The position numbers and the translations under genes are program-made. The notes under the pieces were generated by a model. It saw nothing but the letters and a program-made list of their open reading frames with translations, was not told where the DNA came from and ran no database searches. DNA of 25,933 nt, taken from contig CAKPSO010000021.1 of the NCBI GenBank assembly GCA_934183185.1, positions 1-25,933 of the forward strand, read 5' to 3'. The first letter of the stretch is position 1. Every line of letters begins with the position of its first letter. Source of the stretch: an uncultured Bacilli bacterium. GTDB taxonomy: Bacteria > Bacillota_I > Bacilli_A > RF39 > UBA660. Positions 7,944 through 15,521 of this stretch are shown here, one piece after another.

Positions 7944-7980
7944 AAATAGTGTTAGTGATTTTTACTCACCAACACTATTT
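7944..7980. terminator. Inverted repeat downstream of cdaR, possible weak terminator
   Basis: AAATAGTGTT pairs with AACACTATTT (10 bp), extended inside by 4 bp after a mismatch. It follows the cdaR stop by about 20 nt; the U-tract on the minus strand is poor (ATTTATTATAG). Confidence 0.45.
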
Positions 7981-8000
7981 GACAAAAAAACCGTTCTTAA

Positions 8001-9344
8001 TTACTTTTCTAATATTCTTATCTTAACCTTTTTAGTTTTTGATTCATATGTAAGTTTGTTATCACTACCAGTTACTTGAACATCAACATCATGTTCACCT
8101 ACTGTATATCCACTTAAATCAATATTAGCTTTAATAGTAGAAGAATCTAAACTATCAATAACAGCTTTACTTCCCTTAACTATTACTGTTACCTCACTAT
8201 CTGCTTCAGTTATAGCTGTAGCCTTAAGACTATCACTTAAATTAATTGGGTAAACCTTAATACCAGAAAATTCCTTACTTACAACATCATCTAGGGTAAT
8301 CTTTACATGAATAGTCTTTGAACTTATATCTCTTATACCAGATGGTTTCTTTAAATTAATATTATAACTCTTATCACTAGATAAATTAGTAATATCTATA
8401 TCTACTGGTATAGAAGATATCTTATCAATAACATCTTGGTTACCATATATAGTTACTTTAGCTATAGAAGGAGTAATTTCCTTAATTGATTTACCAAAAG
8501 CCAATTCACCTGTAGGATTTACCTCTATTGGTACTTCTTTACTAGGAGAAGTTATTTTAATAGTTGCTTCTACTGTAGATGGTACAATTTCAATATCTAT
8601 AGGGTTTCCTTTTACATCATAGGCAACTAATGGAATATCACTTAGAGTAACAGTACCTGCTGTTGGATTACTAATATTATCTATATCTATTAGAGCTTTA
8701 ACAGTAGCTACTTGTTTTAACTTATACTCTGCACCTTTTATAATAACATCATTTCTATTTAAATCTATATTATCAATAACTAATTTTTTATCTAAGTCAT
8801 CTTTGTGTAGAACATCATAATCTAATTCTCTAGTTTCTGATACCTTTTCATATATGACTATTGTGGCACTAGATGGGTCTATCTTATAATCAATAGATGA
8901 TAACTGTTGGTTATACTTTAATGATACTTTATGACTACCTGGTTTTAATCCTCTTAAATCAACTGATACATTGTTGCTGGGATACTGTTTAGCTAAATAC
9001 AAATCTGATTGTCTTCCTATTAAAGTTATATCAGCGGTTTCTGGTAATCCTTCAATAACGTAAGCTTCCTGATTATACTCAGCTACAACTGTTTGATTAT
9101 ATAAAATTTCTGCTTTCTTATTAATAATAGTATTAGAATTTTGGTCTACTACTACAAACACAATAAAAGCAAATATTAGTGATAGTACTATTAAAGTCTG
9201 TTTTTTATTAATAAATCTTTCTATACCTTTACCATTATTCTTCGAGAAATCAGTAAGGAATAATATTCCCTTAGTAACAGGAGTAATTAACCATTTATCA
9301 AAGAATAGTAATATTTTTTTAAAAAACTTAGATATTTTCTTCAT
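8001..9344 (-). CDS. cdaR: CdaR, YbbR-domain regulator of the diadenylate cyclase
   Basis: A 447-aa membrane-anchored protein with several YbbR-like repeats, the known partner and modulator of CdaA. There is a cationic cytoplasmic N-terminus (FFKKILLFFDKWLI), one membrane span at about 42-62 (TLIVLSLIFAFIVFVVV), then four tandem extracellular repeats. Typical repeat sequences are VTIYGNQDVIDKISSIPVDI, VTVIVKGSKAVIDSLDSSTI and ANIDLSGYTVGEHDV. An ATG at 9359 is also in frame, but GAGGAAGAG is well spaced only for ATG 9344, so I use that. It overlaps the cdaA 3' end by 17 nt, implying translational coupling. The usual third member, glmM, is not next; an inverted repeat follows. Confidence 0.92.
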   Translation of the reverse strand: MKKISKFFKKILLFFDKWLITPVTKGILFLTDFSKNNGKGIERFINKKQTLIVLSLIFAFIVFVVVDQNSNTIINKKAEILYNQTVVAEYNQEAYVIEGLPETADITLIGRQSDLYLAKQYPSNNVSVDLRGLKPGSHKVSLKYNQQLSSIDYKIDPSSATIVIYEKVSETRELDYDVLHKDDLDKKLVIDNIDLNRNDVIIKGAEYKLKQVATVKALIDIDNISNPTAGTVTLSDIPLVAYDVKGNPIDIEIVPSTVEATIKITSPSKEVPIEVNPTGELAFGKSIKEITPSIAKVTIYGNQDVIDKISSIPVDIDITNLSSDKSYNINLKKPSGIRDISSKTIHVKITLDDVVSKEFSGIKVYPINLSDSLKATAITEADSEVTVIVKGSKAVIDSLDSSTIKANIDLSGYTVGEHDVDVQVTGSDNKLTYESKTKKVKIRILEK

Positions 9345-10152
9345 AAATCTCTTCCTCATCTAATTCATCAATTAATTCATCTTCTTGGCGTGGTCTTAAT
9401 TCATCTATTAGCATCATTCTAACATCATCTAGAGATAAGTTATAGAATAATTCTCCTTTAACAGCTATTGAAATTCTTCCTGTTTCTTCACTTACTACTA
9501 CACTTATAGCATCACTTTCTTCTGCTATACCTAAAGCTGCACGATGACGAGTTCCAAATTTTTTATTTACTTTAGAACTATTACTAGTTGGGAAAACAGC
9601 TCCAGCACAACTAATTCTGTTTCCTTGAATAATTACTCCACCATCATGAAGTGGATTATTAGGGAAGAAAATAGAAATTAATAAATCACTAGATAAATCA
9701 GCATATATTTTTTTAGCTTTTTCAATATAATTTCCTAGACTTGTATCTCTTTCTATTACTATTAAAGCTCCAATTCTAGCTTTTCTTAAATAATCAACAG
9801 CCTGTACTATTTCATATACTAAGTGTTCTCTTTCATCAACTGTTAGTATTTTATGTCTACCTAATAGTTGCGTTCTACCTAACTGCTCTAAAGCATTTCT
9901 AATTTCTGGTTGGAATATTATAATTAGAGCTAAAGGTCCCCACATCATAACATATTCAAGTAATAAACCAATAGTAGTTAATCCTAAAAAATCACTAGCT
10001 ATTTTTAAAATTAATACTATAGCTACTCCTTTAAATAATAATGTTAGTTTTACATTATTACGTATATTTTTTAATATAAAATAAAATATAAACCATACTA
10101 GAGAAATATCTAGTATTTTCTTTAATATTACTATTACACTATCTAAAGTCAT
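9328..10152 (-). CDS. cdaA: Membrane diadenylate cyclase CdaA
   Basis: Makes cyclic di-AMP from two ATP; controls potassium and osmolyte transport and wall homeostasis. 274 aa: three N-terminal membrane spans (about 10-27, 36-52, 58-80) followed by the DAC domain. The catalytic signature appears as NNPLHDGG (165-172), with D170, G171 and a Gly where most CdaA proteins have Ala in the DGA motif. The second signature GTRHRAALGI (200-209) is intact, as is SEETGRISIA. The C-terminal tail after 258 is very acidic. ATG at 10152 is preceded by AGGAGG. Its promoter (10182-10211) is embedded in the terminator of the preceding gene. Confidence 0.95.
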   Translation of the reverse strand: MTLDSVIVILKKILDISLVWFIFYFILKNIRNNVKLTLLFKGVAIVLILKIASDFLGLTTIGLLLEYVMMWGPLALIIIFQPEIRNALEQLGRTQLLGRHKILTVDEREHLVYEIVQAVDYLRKARIGALIVIERDTSLGNYIEKAKKIYADLSSDLLISIFFPNNPLHDGGVIIQGNRISCAGAVFPTSNSSKVNKKFGTRHRAALGIAEESDAISVVVSEETGRISIAVKGELFYNLSLDDVRMMLIDELRPRQEDELIDELDEEEIYEENI

Positions 10153-10181
10153 TTTATCCTCCTATAATTACACATAGATTC

Positions 10182-10211
10182 ATTATATCAAAAAAGAACA
10201 TAGTTCGTAAA
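10182..10211 (-). promoter_or_regulatory. Promoter of cdaA-cdaR
   Basis: Minus strand: -10 TATAAT (10182-10187), 18 bp, -35 TTTACG (4/6 match). The spacer overlaps the upstream terminator hairpin, so termination and initiation share sequence. Confidence 0.5.
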
Positions 10212-10221
10212 GTCTATGCTC
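10190..10221 (-). terminator. Intrinsic terminator after the 115-aa gene
   Basis: Minus strand GAGCATAG pairs with CTATGTTC (8 bp, one G-U), then TTTTTT. The stem begins 2 nt past the stop codon at 10224. Confidence 0.7.
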
Positions 10222-10223
10222 AG

Positions 10224-10571
10224 TTAGTTTTCTGTATCAACATCTTTAGTAGAACCAAAATCTATTACTTGAGCTACATCTGTAGCTTTGATATTATCAT
10301 CATTACTTACTGATTCTTTTTCTTCTTGAACATCAGAACTATTATTTACTAAATTACTTTGATTATTAGTAGTATTTAAAACAACTTCACGTGTTCTAAC
10401 AGCTTCTATTGGAGTTGTTCCTTTTACTACTACTATTTTATCTTTTTCTTCTTTTTCTAGTTTCTTTCGTTCCATTATGAATCCAATAATAGCCATTATA
10501 AAGATAATATTTAAAGCAACAAATATTAGATATACTGGTCCATCTAATATATCTCTAAAAAAATGAATCAT
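10224..10571 (-). CDS. Small single-span membrane protein, unknown
   Basis: 115 aa, not recognised. An amphipathic start (MIHFFRDILDGP) leads into one span at about 12-33 (VYLIFVALNIIFIMAIIGFI), then a charged Lys/Glu stretch (ERKKLEKEEKDK) and a low-complexity Asn/Ser/Asp-rich tail of about 65 residues, probably disordered. The Lys/Glu stretch after the span suggests the tail is cytoplasmic. ATG 10571 has a GAGGGTGATG site. It is monocistronic, with a terminator directly after the stop and an extended -10 promoter upstream. Its position before cdaA may be coincidental. Confidence 0.7.
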   Translation of the reverse strand: MIHFFRDILDGPVYLIFVALNIIFIMAIIGFIMERKKLEKEEKDKIVVVKGTTPIEAVRTREVVLNTTNNQSNLVNNSSDVQEEKESVSNDDNIKATDVAQVIDFGSTKDVDTEN

Positions 10572-10597
10572 TTCATCACCCTCTTTATTCTATAAAT

Positions 10598-10606
10598 ATT
10601 ATAACA
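10598..10606 (-). promoter_or_regulatory. Extended -10 promoter (TGTTATAAT) of the 115-aa gene
   Basis: TGTTATAAT with a weak -35 TTTATC 17 bp upstream. The surrounding 13-mer TGCATGTTATAAT is identical to that at 6326-6338. Confidence 0.5.
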
Positions 10607-10635
10607 TGCAATTATAATTAGATAAAGATTTATTT

Positions 10636-11502
10636 TTAAATAAGTATTGGGTGAATATGAATTATTACGTTATTTACTTTACTTACTTGACTTATAATTA
10701 TATATTCCAAGTAATCAGCTATTAAGTGAGAATTATAGGTAGACATATTACCATCTACTGTGATAGTTAAAACTATAATATATTTACTGCCTGTTGGGAT
10801 TGAATATAATTCTGATAGTTCTTGTACATAACTACATCCATTAATAATATCTATTATTTTTATTCTAGTTTCATCATCTATAGAGATATCCATTAATACA
10901 TTATAACTTTCTAGAAATATATTAATTCCAGATATAAATATCCAAATAGATATACCCATACCTGTTATACCATCTAGGAAGTATAAATTATATTTACTTA
11001 GAAAAATAGCTAACATAGTGATAGTTGCAATTATACAGTCATTACGATGGTCTATCATATTTGATTTTAGTAAGATATTAGATGATTTATTATAAGTTTT
11101 TTTAGTATATAGATAGAGTAATAGTTTAATTATAACAGTAGCAAAACACGTAAAAATAAGCCACCATGAAAATAATAATTTTTTATTTAAGACTATTGAC
11201 ATTATACCATCATAGAATATCTTACCTGATACTATTATCATAGATATTCCTATAAACATAGAGAATATATATTCAGCTTTTTCGTGTCCAAAGTTATGAT
11301 TATAATCTTTTGGTATATTCGCTATTTTATTACCGATTGCTGTCATTAGGGATGCAAATATATCACCAGCACTATTAAAGGCATCAGCTAGCATAGCTTG
11401 GCTATTACTTATTATTCCTACTATTAGTTTCATGATTAATAGTAGAAAGTTTCCTGCTACACCTAAAAGGCTTGCTAGTTTTATACTGTTATAATTATTC
11501 AT
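10636..11502 (-). CDS. Cation diffusion facilitator, probable Mn(II) exporter
   Basis: 288-aa CDF-family divalent-metal/proton antiporter in the cytoplasmic membrane, with six predicted spans and a C-terminal cytoplasmic dimerisation domain (from about 205). The transport-site motifs are ADAFNSAGD in TM2 (N43, D47) and MIDHRND in TM5 (D151, D155). This ND-DD set resembles Mn-exporting MntE-type proteins rather than the HD-HD of zinc CDFs. HNFGHEKAE (69-77) is the usual loop motif. The start codon abuts the stop of the upstream sod gene (TAAATG), so translation is coupled. Substrate assignment to Mn is inference from motif and neighbour; Zn or Fe remains possible. Confidence 0.88.
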   Translation of the reverse strand: MNNYNSIKLASLLGVAGNFLLLIMKLIVGIISNSQAMLADAFNSAGDIFASLMTAIGNKIANIPKDYNHNFGHEKAEYIFSMFIGISMIIVSGKIFYDGIMSIVLNKKLLFSWWLIFTCFATVIIKLLLYLYTKKTYNKSSNILLKSNMIDHRNDCIIATITMLAIFLSKYNLYFLDGITGMGISIWIFISGINIFLESYNVLMDISIDDETRIKIIDIINGCSYVQELSELYSIPTGSKYIIVLTITVDGNMSTYNSHLIADYLEYIIISQVSKVNNVIIHIHPILI

Positions 11503-12153
11503 TTAGCATAACCAAGATTTAGTTTCTTCTACTACTAATCTATTATTACTATTATTAGCTTGGTATATTTCATTAGTACGTTTAAAGTCCATTAGTTTTA
11601 GAAAACTATCAATATATAAATCTTTTTTATTTTCATAATTTATATAGTAAGCATGTTCCCATAAGTCAAGGCCAATTAATGGTATGTAATGATAGTAATA
11701 TGGAGTTTCTTGGTTAGGTAGATTAATAATTTCTAGTTCATTATTTTGATTAATTACTAAGAAAGTATAACCAGATCCTGTTAGTGATAATGCCATGTTA
11801 CGGAATTCTTGAAGAAAGTTTTCATAACTTCCAAATGTTTTTTCAATATCATTCATTAGATTAGTAGTAGGTTTATTTCTATTATCAGATATACTGTTAA
11901 AGTATACATCATGGTTTAGTACTCCTCCTAGATTAAAGAGAATAGGTTCTTTATTAATTTGAATTATATTATCAAAGTTAGTAGCTAATTCTATCATGCT
12001 TATATCAAAGTTATAGTTTTGTTTATTTAGTAATTCATTTAATTTATTTAAGTAGTTAGCCATATGTTTATGATAGTGTAAGCCTACTGTGTGAGTATCA
12101 ATATATGGTTCTAGTTTTTGATAATCAAATGAGAGTAATGGTAATTCATACAT
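11503..12153 (-). CDS. sodA: Superoxide dismutase, Mn-type of the Fe/Mn family
   Basis: Converts superoxide to oxygen and hydrogen peroxide in the cytoplasm. 216 aa, within the family range. The metal ligands are H26 (LHYHKH), H81 (VLNHDVYF), D163 and H167 (LDLWEHAYY). Second-shell residues favour manganese: Gly-Gly before the NH motif where Fe enzymes carry Gln, and Gln148 in NQETP. GSGYTFLV replaces the more common GSGWxWL. The C-terminal 15 residues are Asn-rich and extend past the normal fold. The start is supported by GGAGGA. A TATAAT (12189-12194) lies 36 nt upstream without a good -35. Forms a two-gene unit with the CDF exporter. Calling it sodA rather than a cambialistic enzyme is inference. 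Confidence 0.92.
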   Translation of the reverse strand: MYELPLLSFDYQKLEPYIDTHTVGLHYHKHMANYLNKLNELLNKQNYNFDISMIELATNFDNIIQINKEPILFNLGGVLNHDVYFNSISDNRNKPTTNLMNDIEKTFGSYENFLQEFRNMALSLTGSGYTFLVINQNNELEIINLPNQETPYYYHYIPLIGLDLWEHAYYINYENKKDLYIDSFLKLMDFKRTNEIYQANNSNNRLVVEETKSWLC

Positions 12154-12205
12154 TTTAATTCCTCCAATTAAATATATGCTTAATTTTTATTATAGGTTAC
12201 CATTA

Positions 12206-12568
12206 TTAGTTATTTTTAGATAATTGTTTATTTATCCAAGTCATAATAACTTCTACTATATATTCCTGTTCTTCTTTAGTTAATTCTTTGTTTTGGGGAA
12301 TATGATGCCATTTATAAAGACAACCTCTACAGCAGGTAGCTGTTGCGTGTTCGGCTATAAATACTGGATGTCCATGCATTGGAGTTTGCTTACCATCGTT
12401 AGGTATTATAGATTTAGATAGTCTTTTTTCTATAAAGTCAGCGGCATGTTTTTTAATTGTATCTAGGCCTTTTTCGTTAATATAGTTTATATCTTTTTCT
12501 TTTAGGCTAAAACTACTTCTAAATTTTGATTTAGATAGTCTTTCAAATAAGTATTTATCCTGCTTCAT
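12206..12568 (-). CDS. DUF4186 family protein, His/Cys-rich
   Basis: 120-aa cytoplasmic protein of the DUF4186 family. The conserved core MHGHPVFIAEHATATCCRG (64-82) continues CLYKWHHIP, giving invariant-looking H65, H67, H74, C79, C80, C83, H88 and H89, which suggests a bound metal. The end YIVEVIMTWI is also typical. No function is established. ATG 12568 has GGGGAGG. It lies 26 nt after divIVA, with a weak terminator between, and ends 52 nt before sodA; a role in metal or redox homeostasis fits the neighbourhood but is inference. Confidence 0.88.
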   Translation of the reverse strand: MKQDKYLFERLSKSKFRSSFSLKEKDINYINEKGLDTIKKHAADFIEKRLSKSIIPNDGKQTPMHGHPVFIAEHATATCCRGCLYKWHHIPQNKELTKEEQEYIVEVIMTWINKQLSKNN

Positions 12569-12582
12569 AAAACCTCCCCATA

Positions 12583-12607
12583 GAAAAAGATAGACTAATC
12601 GTCTACC
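12583..12607 (-). terminator. Weak intrinsic terminator at the divIVA stop codon
   Basis: Minus strand GGTAGAC pairs with GTCTATC (7 bp, one G-U) around GATTA, followed by TTTTTC. The stem includes the last divIVA codons. Confidence 0.5.
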
Positions 12608-13029
12608 TCTAAAACTTCTATTTCTTCAACTACTTCTAGTTGCTGTTCTATTATAGAACGTAGTTTTCTTTTTAATACTCGTAAGTTTCTTTCAACTTGG
12701 TCATTTTTTAATTGGAGTTTTTCTGATCTTAATAATGCATCATTTACTATATAATCTGCATTTCTTCTAGCTTTAGCGATAATTTGATCTGCTTCATTTT
12801 GAGCTTCTTTGCGAAGATATACGCCAACATTTTCTGCTCTATCTAGAGCCATACGTAGGCTTTCTTCTATATTTTGGTAGTGGACTATTTTTTCATTTAG
12901 AAGATTTATTTGCTGTTTTTGATTTTCTATTTTAGAAATCATTTTCTCGGTTTGATCAATAATTTCTTTTAATAATTGATTTACTTCACTACGTTTATAA
13001 CCATTTAATTCTCTACTAAACTTTTCCAT
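12595..13029 (-). CDS. divIVA: DivIVA-family cell-division/polarity protein
   Basis: 144-aa coiled-coil protein that binds curved membranes at poles and septa. The N-terminus keeps the family signature FSRELNGYKRSEVNQLL (4-20). Then come a long coiled coil (about 25-60) and a second one (66-140) containing AENVGVYLRKEAQNEADQII and ARRNADYIVNDA, typical for DivIVA/GpsB relatives. It is shorter than B. subtilis DivIVA (164 aa). The start is supported by GAGGTGG. Lies 24 nt after sepF, a conserved order in Bacillota division clusters. The full ylm/RNA-binding S4 neighbours normally found between them are absent. Confidence 0.9.
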   Translation of the reverse strand: MEKFSRELNGYKRSEVNQLLKEIIDQTEKMISKIENQKQQINLLNEKIVHYQNIEESLRMALDRAENVGVYLRKEAQNEADQIIAKARRNADYIVNDALLRSEKLQLKNDQVERNLRVLKRKLRSIIEQQLEVVEEIEVLEVDD

Positions 13030-13053
13030 AAATCCACCTCAAAAGTATTAAAA

Positions 13054-13482
13054 TTACCAGTTGAATTCTTCTTCTTTATCCTGTTTTTCTTTTCCTTTAA
13101 CTGTTTTTACTGAGTCATCGGTTATTTTACCCTCAACATTTACATTATTAGGGGCACATAAGAAAATACCTCCACCTAATTTTTGTAGATTACCATTCAT
13201 TGCATATAAACCACCTGTTAAAAAATCCACAATTCTTTTAGCTTGATCAGGAGTTACTCTTTTTAGATTAACTACTACAGTATTACGATTTTTTAAATAA
13301 TCTATTATTTGGGTACTTTCAGAATAAGCACGTGGTTCAAATAAAATCATTTTATTTTTACCTGTTGCCTGTAAGTCTTCATCATTCTTACTAATTTTGT
13401 AGTATTCGTCTTCTCCACCAACTTCTACTGTTTCTTGATCACTCTCAACGCCAAAAAAGTTTTTTAGTTTGTCTAATGCCAT
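13054..13482 (-). CDS. sepF: Cell division protein SepF
   Basis: 142-aa FtsZ-binding protein that tethers and bundles Z-ring filaments at the membrane. The N-terminal amphipathic helix MALDKLKNFFG is the membrane anchor, followed by an acidic linker and the SepF domain (about 43-122). Motifs are ILFEPRAYSESTQIIDYLKN, VVVNLKRVTPDQAKRIVDFL and GGLYAMNGNLQKLGGGIFL. The C-terminal tail is charged. ATG 13482 has GGAGGGA upstream. First gene of sepF-divIVA, with a probable extended -10 promoter at 13516-13524. Confidence 0.95.
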   Translation of the reverse strand: MALDKLKNFFGVESDQETVEVGGEDEYYKISKNDEDLQATGKNKMILFEPRAYSESTQIIDYLKNRNTVVVNLKRVTPDQAKRIVDFLTGGLYAMNGNLQKLGGGIFLCAPNNVNVEGKITDDSVKTVKGKEKQDKEEEFNW

Positions 13483-13515
13483 GAAAATCCCTCCATATTT
13501 TCTACTATATTTAAT

Positions 13516-13524
13516 ATTGTATCA
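13516..13524 (-). promoter_or_regulatory. Possible extended -10 promoter of sepF-divIVA
   Basis: Minus strand TGATACAAT, 34 nt upstream of the sepF ATG, with no strong -35 box. Confidence 0.42.
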
Positions 13525-13553
13525 TACTTTTTTATAATTTAAATATTTTTTTA

Positions 13554-15521
13554 TTATTTTTCTAAATTAATATCTTTTAAAGATTTATCCATATCATATA
13601 TTTCTTTTGGCAGACTATCATCAAAGTTTAAGTTATCTTTCTTATTTTGAAATACTAAGTCTAGTTTTTCTTTTATTTCATCTTTTGAGAATGGTTTAGA
13701 TATATAATCTATAAAACCTTCTGACTCATACTTTTCTTTAGCCCCTGCTACTGCATCTGCTGTTAAAGCGATTACTGGTGTTTTAAAATTTGGATTTTCT
13801 TTTAATTTAGCTAGAGCTGTTGAACCACTCATTTCTGGCATCATTATATCCATTAGTATTAAATCATAATTATTATTTTTAGTTACTTTATCTATACATT
13901 CTAATCCATTATAGGCTTCATCTATTATAAAGTTAAAGTCTTGTATAGCACGTCTAGCTACTTTTATATTTAATTTATTATCATCTACTATTAATACTTT
14001 CTTATTCTCATATGGTTTATTTGTGTTTATTACTTCTTTTACTTCTGGTTTTATGGAATATAATTTTTTAGCAGTATCTAATAATTCTACTTCAGTTACT
14101 GGTTTAGAGATTTTACTTATTTTTTGAGGTACTTGAATCATAAATATTGAACCAGCTCCAAACTGTGATTGAACATTTATATTTCCACCCATCATACTAA
14201 CTAATGATTTAGTAATAGCTAGGCCTAAACCTGTTCCTTCTGTAGTTGTGTTTCTTTCTACATCTAATCTATCAAACTTAGTAAATAATCTATCTATATT
14301 CTCTTTTTTTATTCCTCTACCTGTATCTTGACAGGTTATTATCAAATTAGATATATTTTTACTAAAGTCATTAACACATTTAACAGTTAGGTTTATTTCT
14401 CCTTTTTCTGTATATTTAATAGCATTAGTTAGAATATTATTAATTATTTCTTTTACTTTTCCTTTATCTCCTATTAATTCATAGGGAATATCTTCTGCTA
14501 GTTTTAAATGAAAATTAATATCTTTATCACCTATACGAGTAGATGTTACTCTACACATTTTAGTTATTTCTTCTTTAAAATTATAATTTGTTTCTATTAT
14601 TTCCATCTTATTTGATTCTATTTTATTAATATCTAGAATGTTTCCTACAATTTCAAGTAATGTTTGACTAGCATTTCTTATATCTTCAGTATCTTCTACT
14701 ACTTCTTTTGGTACTTGTCCTTCATAAGTAGCTATATCTTCTGATAAACCTACTATAGCATTAAGTGGGGTTCTTATTTCATGAGACATACTACTTAGGA
14801 AATCACTTTTAGCACGATTAGCTCTTTCTGCTTGATTTTTAGCCAAAGTCATTTCATTTAACATTTTTATATCTGGGTTTTCAATAGTAAAGTACATTAA
14901 AAAAGTTATAAATGAATGTACAGATGTTGCTAATAATAATCCGGGATTTTTCATTTGAATATATCCACAAGTTCCACCAATTATTAAGAATGCTAACAGT
15001 GGAAGGAATCTTTTATCTTTTATATTTCTTATATTATTTATAAGACATATTATTCCAATTAATGAATATATAAAAGATACAATGTATACAATATTTACAC
15101 TAATTCCATATGTATATGCTATCTTACCATTATAGTAAAAATTAATCGGAAGGATAATTATAGCTATGGAGCATAGTATAGTAAATATTGAAAATATTAT
15201 TTTTAATTTTGATAAAATTGTATCATTATTTTTCATCTTATATGAAATAAAAATCACATATATAAATAAACATGTAATCCAAAATAATATAAGTAAGCAA
15301 TACAACTTAGCTATTGGGTAACTTATATATGGTATAGTTAAGTACATGGGCCCAACAAAATCCAAAACAATTTCTAGTAGAACCTCAACACCAGCAAGAA
15401 CAATTAATAACCTATATAACTCATTTTCTTCAGTATTTAATCTCTTTTTACTAAAATATACTACTGTTAAAAGAAAAATATAAAATAATGACTGAATAAG
15501 AAAAAATATGCCGGTATTCAT
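13554..15521 (-). CDS. Hybrid sensor histidine kinase with multi-span input domain and receiver
   Basis: 655-aa membrane sensor kinase. Residues 1-213 form about seven membrane spans with short loops, so the signal is probably membrane-borne or small and hydrophobic. A short helix (222-238) leads to the HisKA domain with H247 in FLSSMSHEIRTPLNA, and the HATPase domain with N box NNILTNAIKYT (361-371), G1 DTGRGI (399-404) and G2 GTGLGL (429-434). A receiver follows with D513/D514, phosphoacceptor D558 in LMDIMMPEM, T587 and K609. There is no DNA-binding output; the last 25 residues are a charged tail. Its ATG overlaps the TGA of the ligase gene (ATGA), and AAAGGTG lies in the ligase 3' end, so the two are coupled. 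No separate HPt or response regulator is next to it. Confidence 0.93.
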   Translation of the reverse strand: MNTGIFFLIQSLFYIFLLTVVYFSKKRLNTEENELYRLLIVLAGVEVLLEIVLDFVGPMYLTIPYISYPIAKLYCLLILFWITCLFIYVIFISYKMKNNDTILSKLKIIFSIFTILCSIAIIILPINFYYNGKIAYTYGISVNIVYIVSFIYSLIGIICLINNIRNIKDKRFLPLLAFLIIGGTCGYIQMKNPGLLLATSVHSFITFLMYFTIENPDIKMLNEMTLAKNQAERANRAKSDFLSSMSHEIRTPLNAIVGLSEDIATYEGQVPKEVVEDTEDIRNASQTLLEIVGNILDINKIESNKMEIIETNYNFKEEITKMCRVTSTRIGDKDINFHLKLAEDIPYELIGDKGKVKEIINNILTNAIKYTEKGEINLTVKCVNDFSKNISNLIITCQDTGRGIKKENIDRLFTKFDRLDVERNTTTEGTGLGLAITKSLVSMMGGNINVQSQFGAGSIFMIQVPQKISKISKPVTEVELLDTAKKLYSIKPEVKEVINTNKPYENKKVLIVDDNKLNIKVARRAIQDFNFIIDEAYNGLECIDKVTKNNNYDLILMDIMMPEMSGSTALAKLKENPNFKTPVIALTADAVAGAKEKYESEGFIDYISKPFSKDEIKEKLDLVFQNKKDNLNFDDSLPKEIYDMDKSLKDINLEK

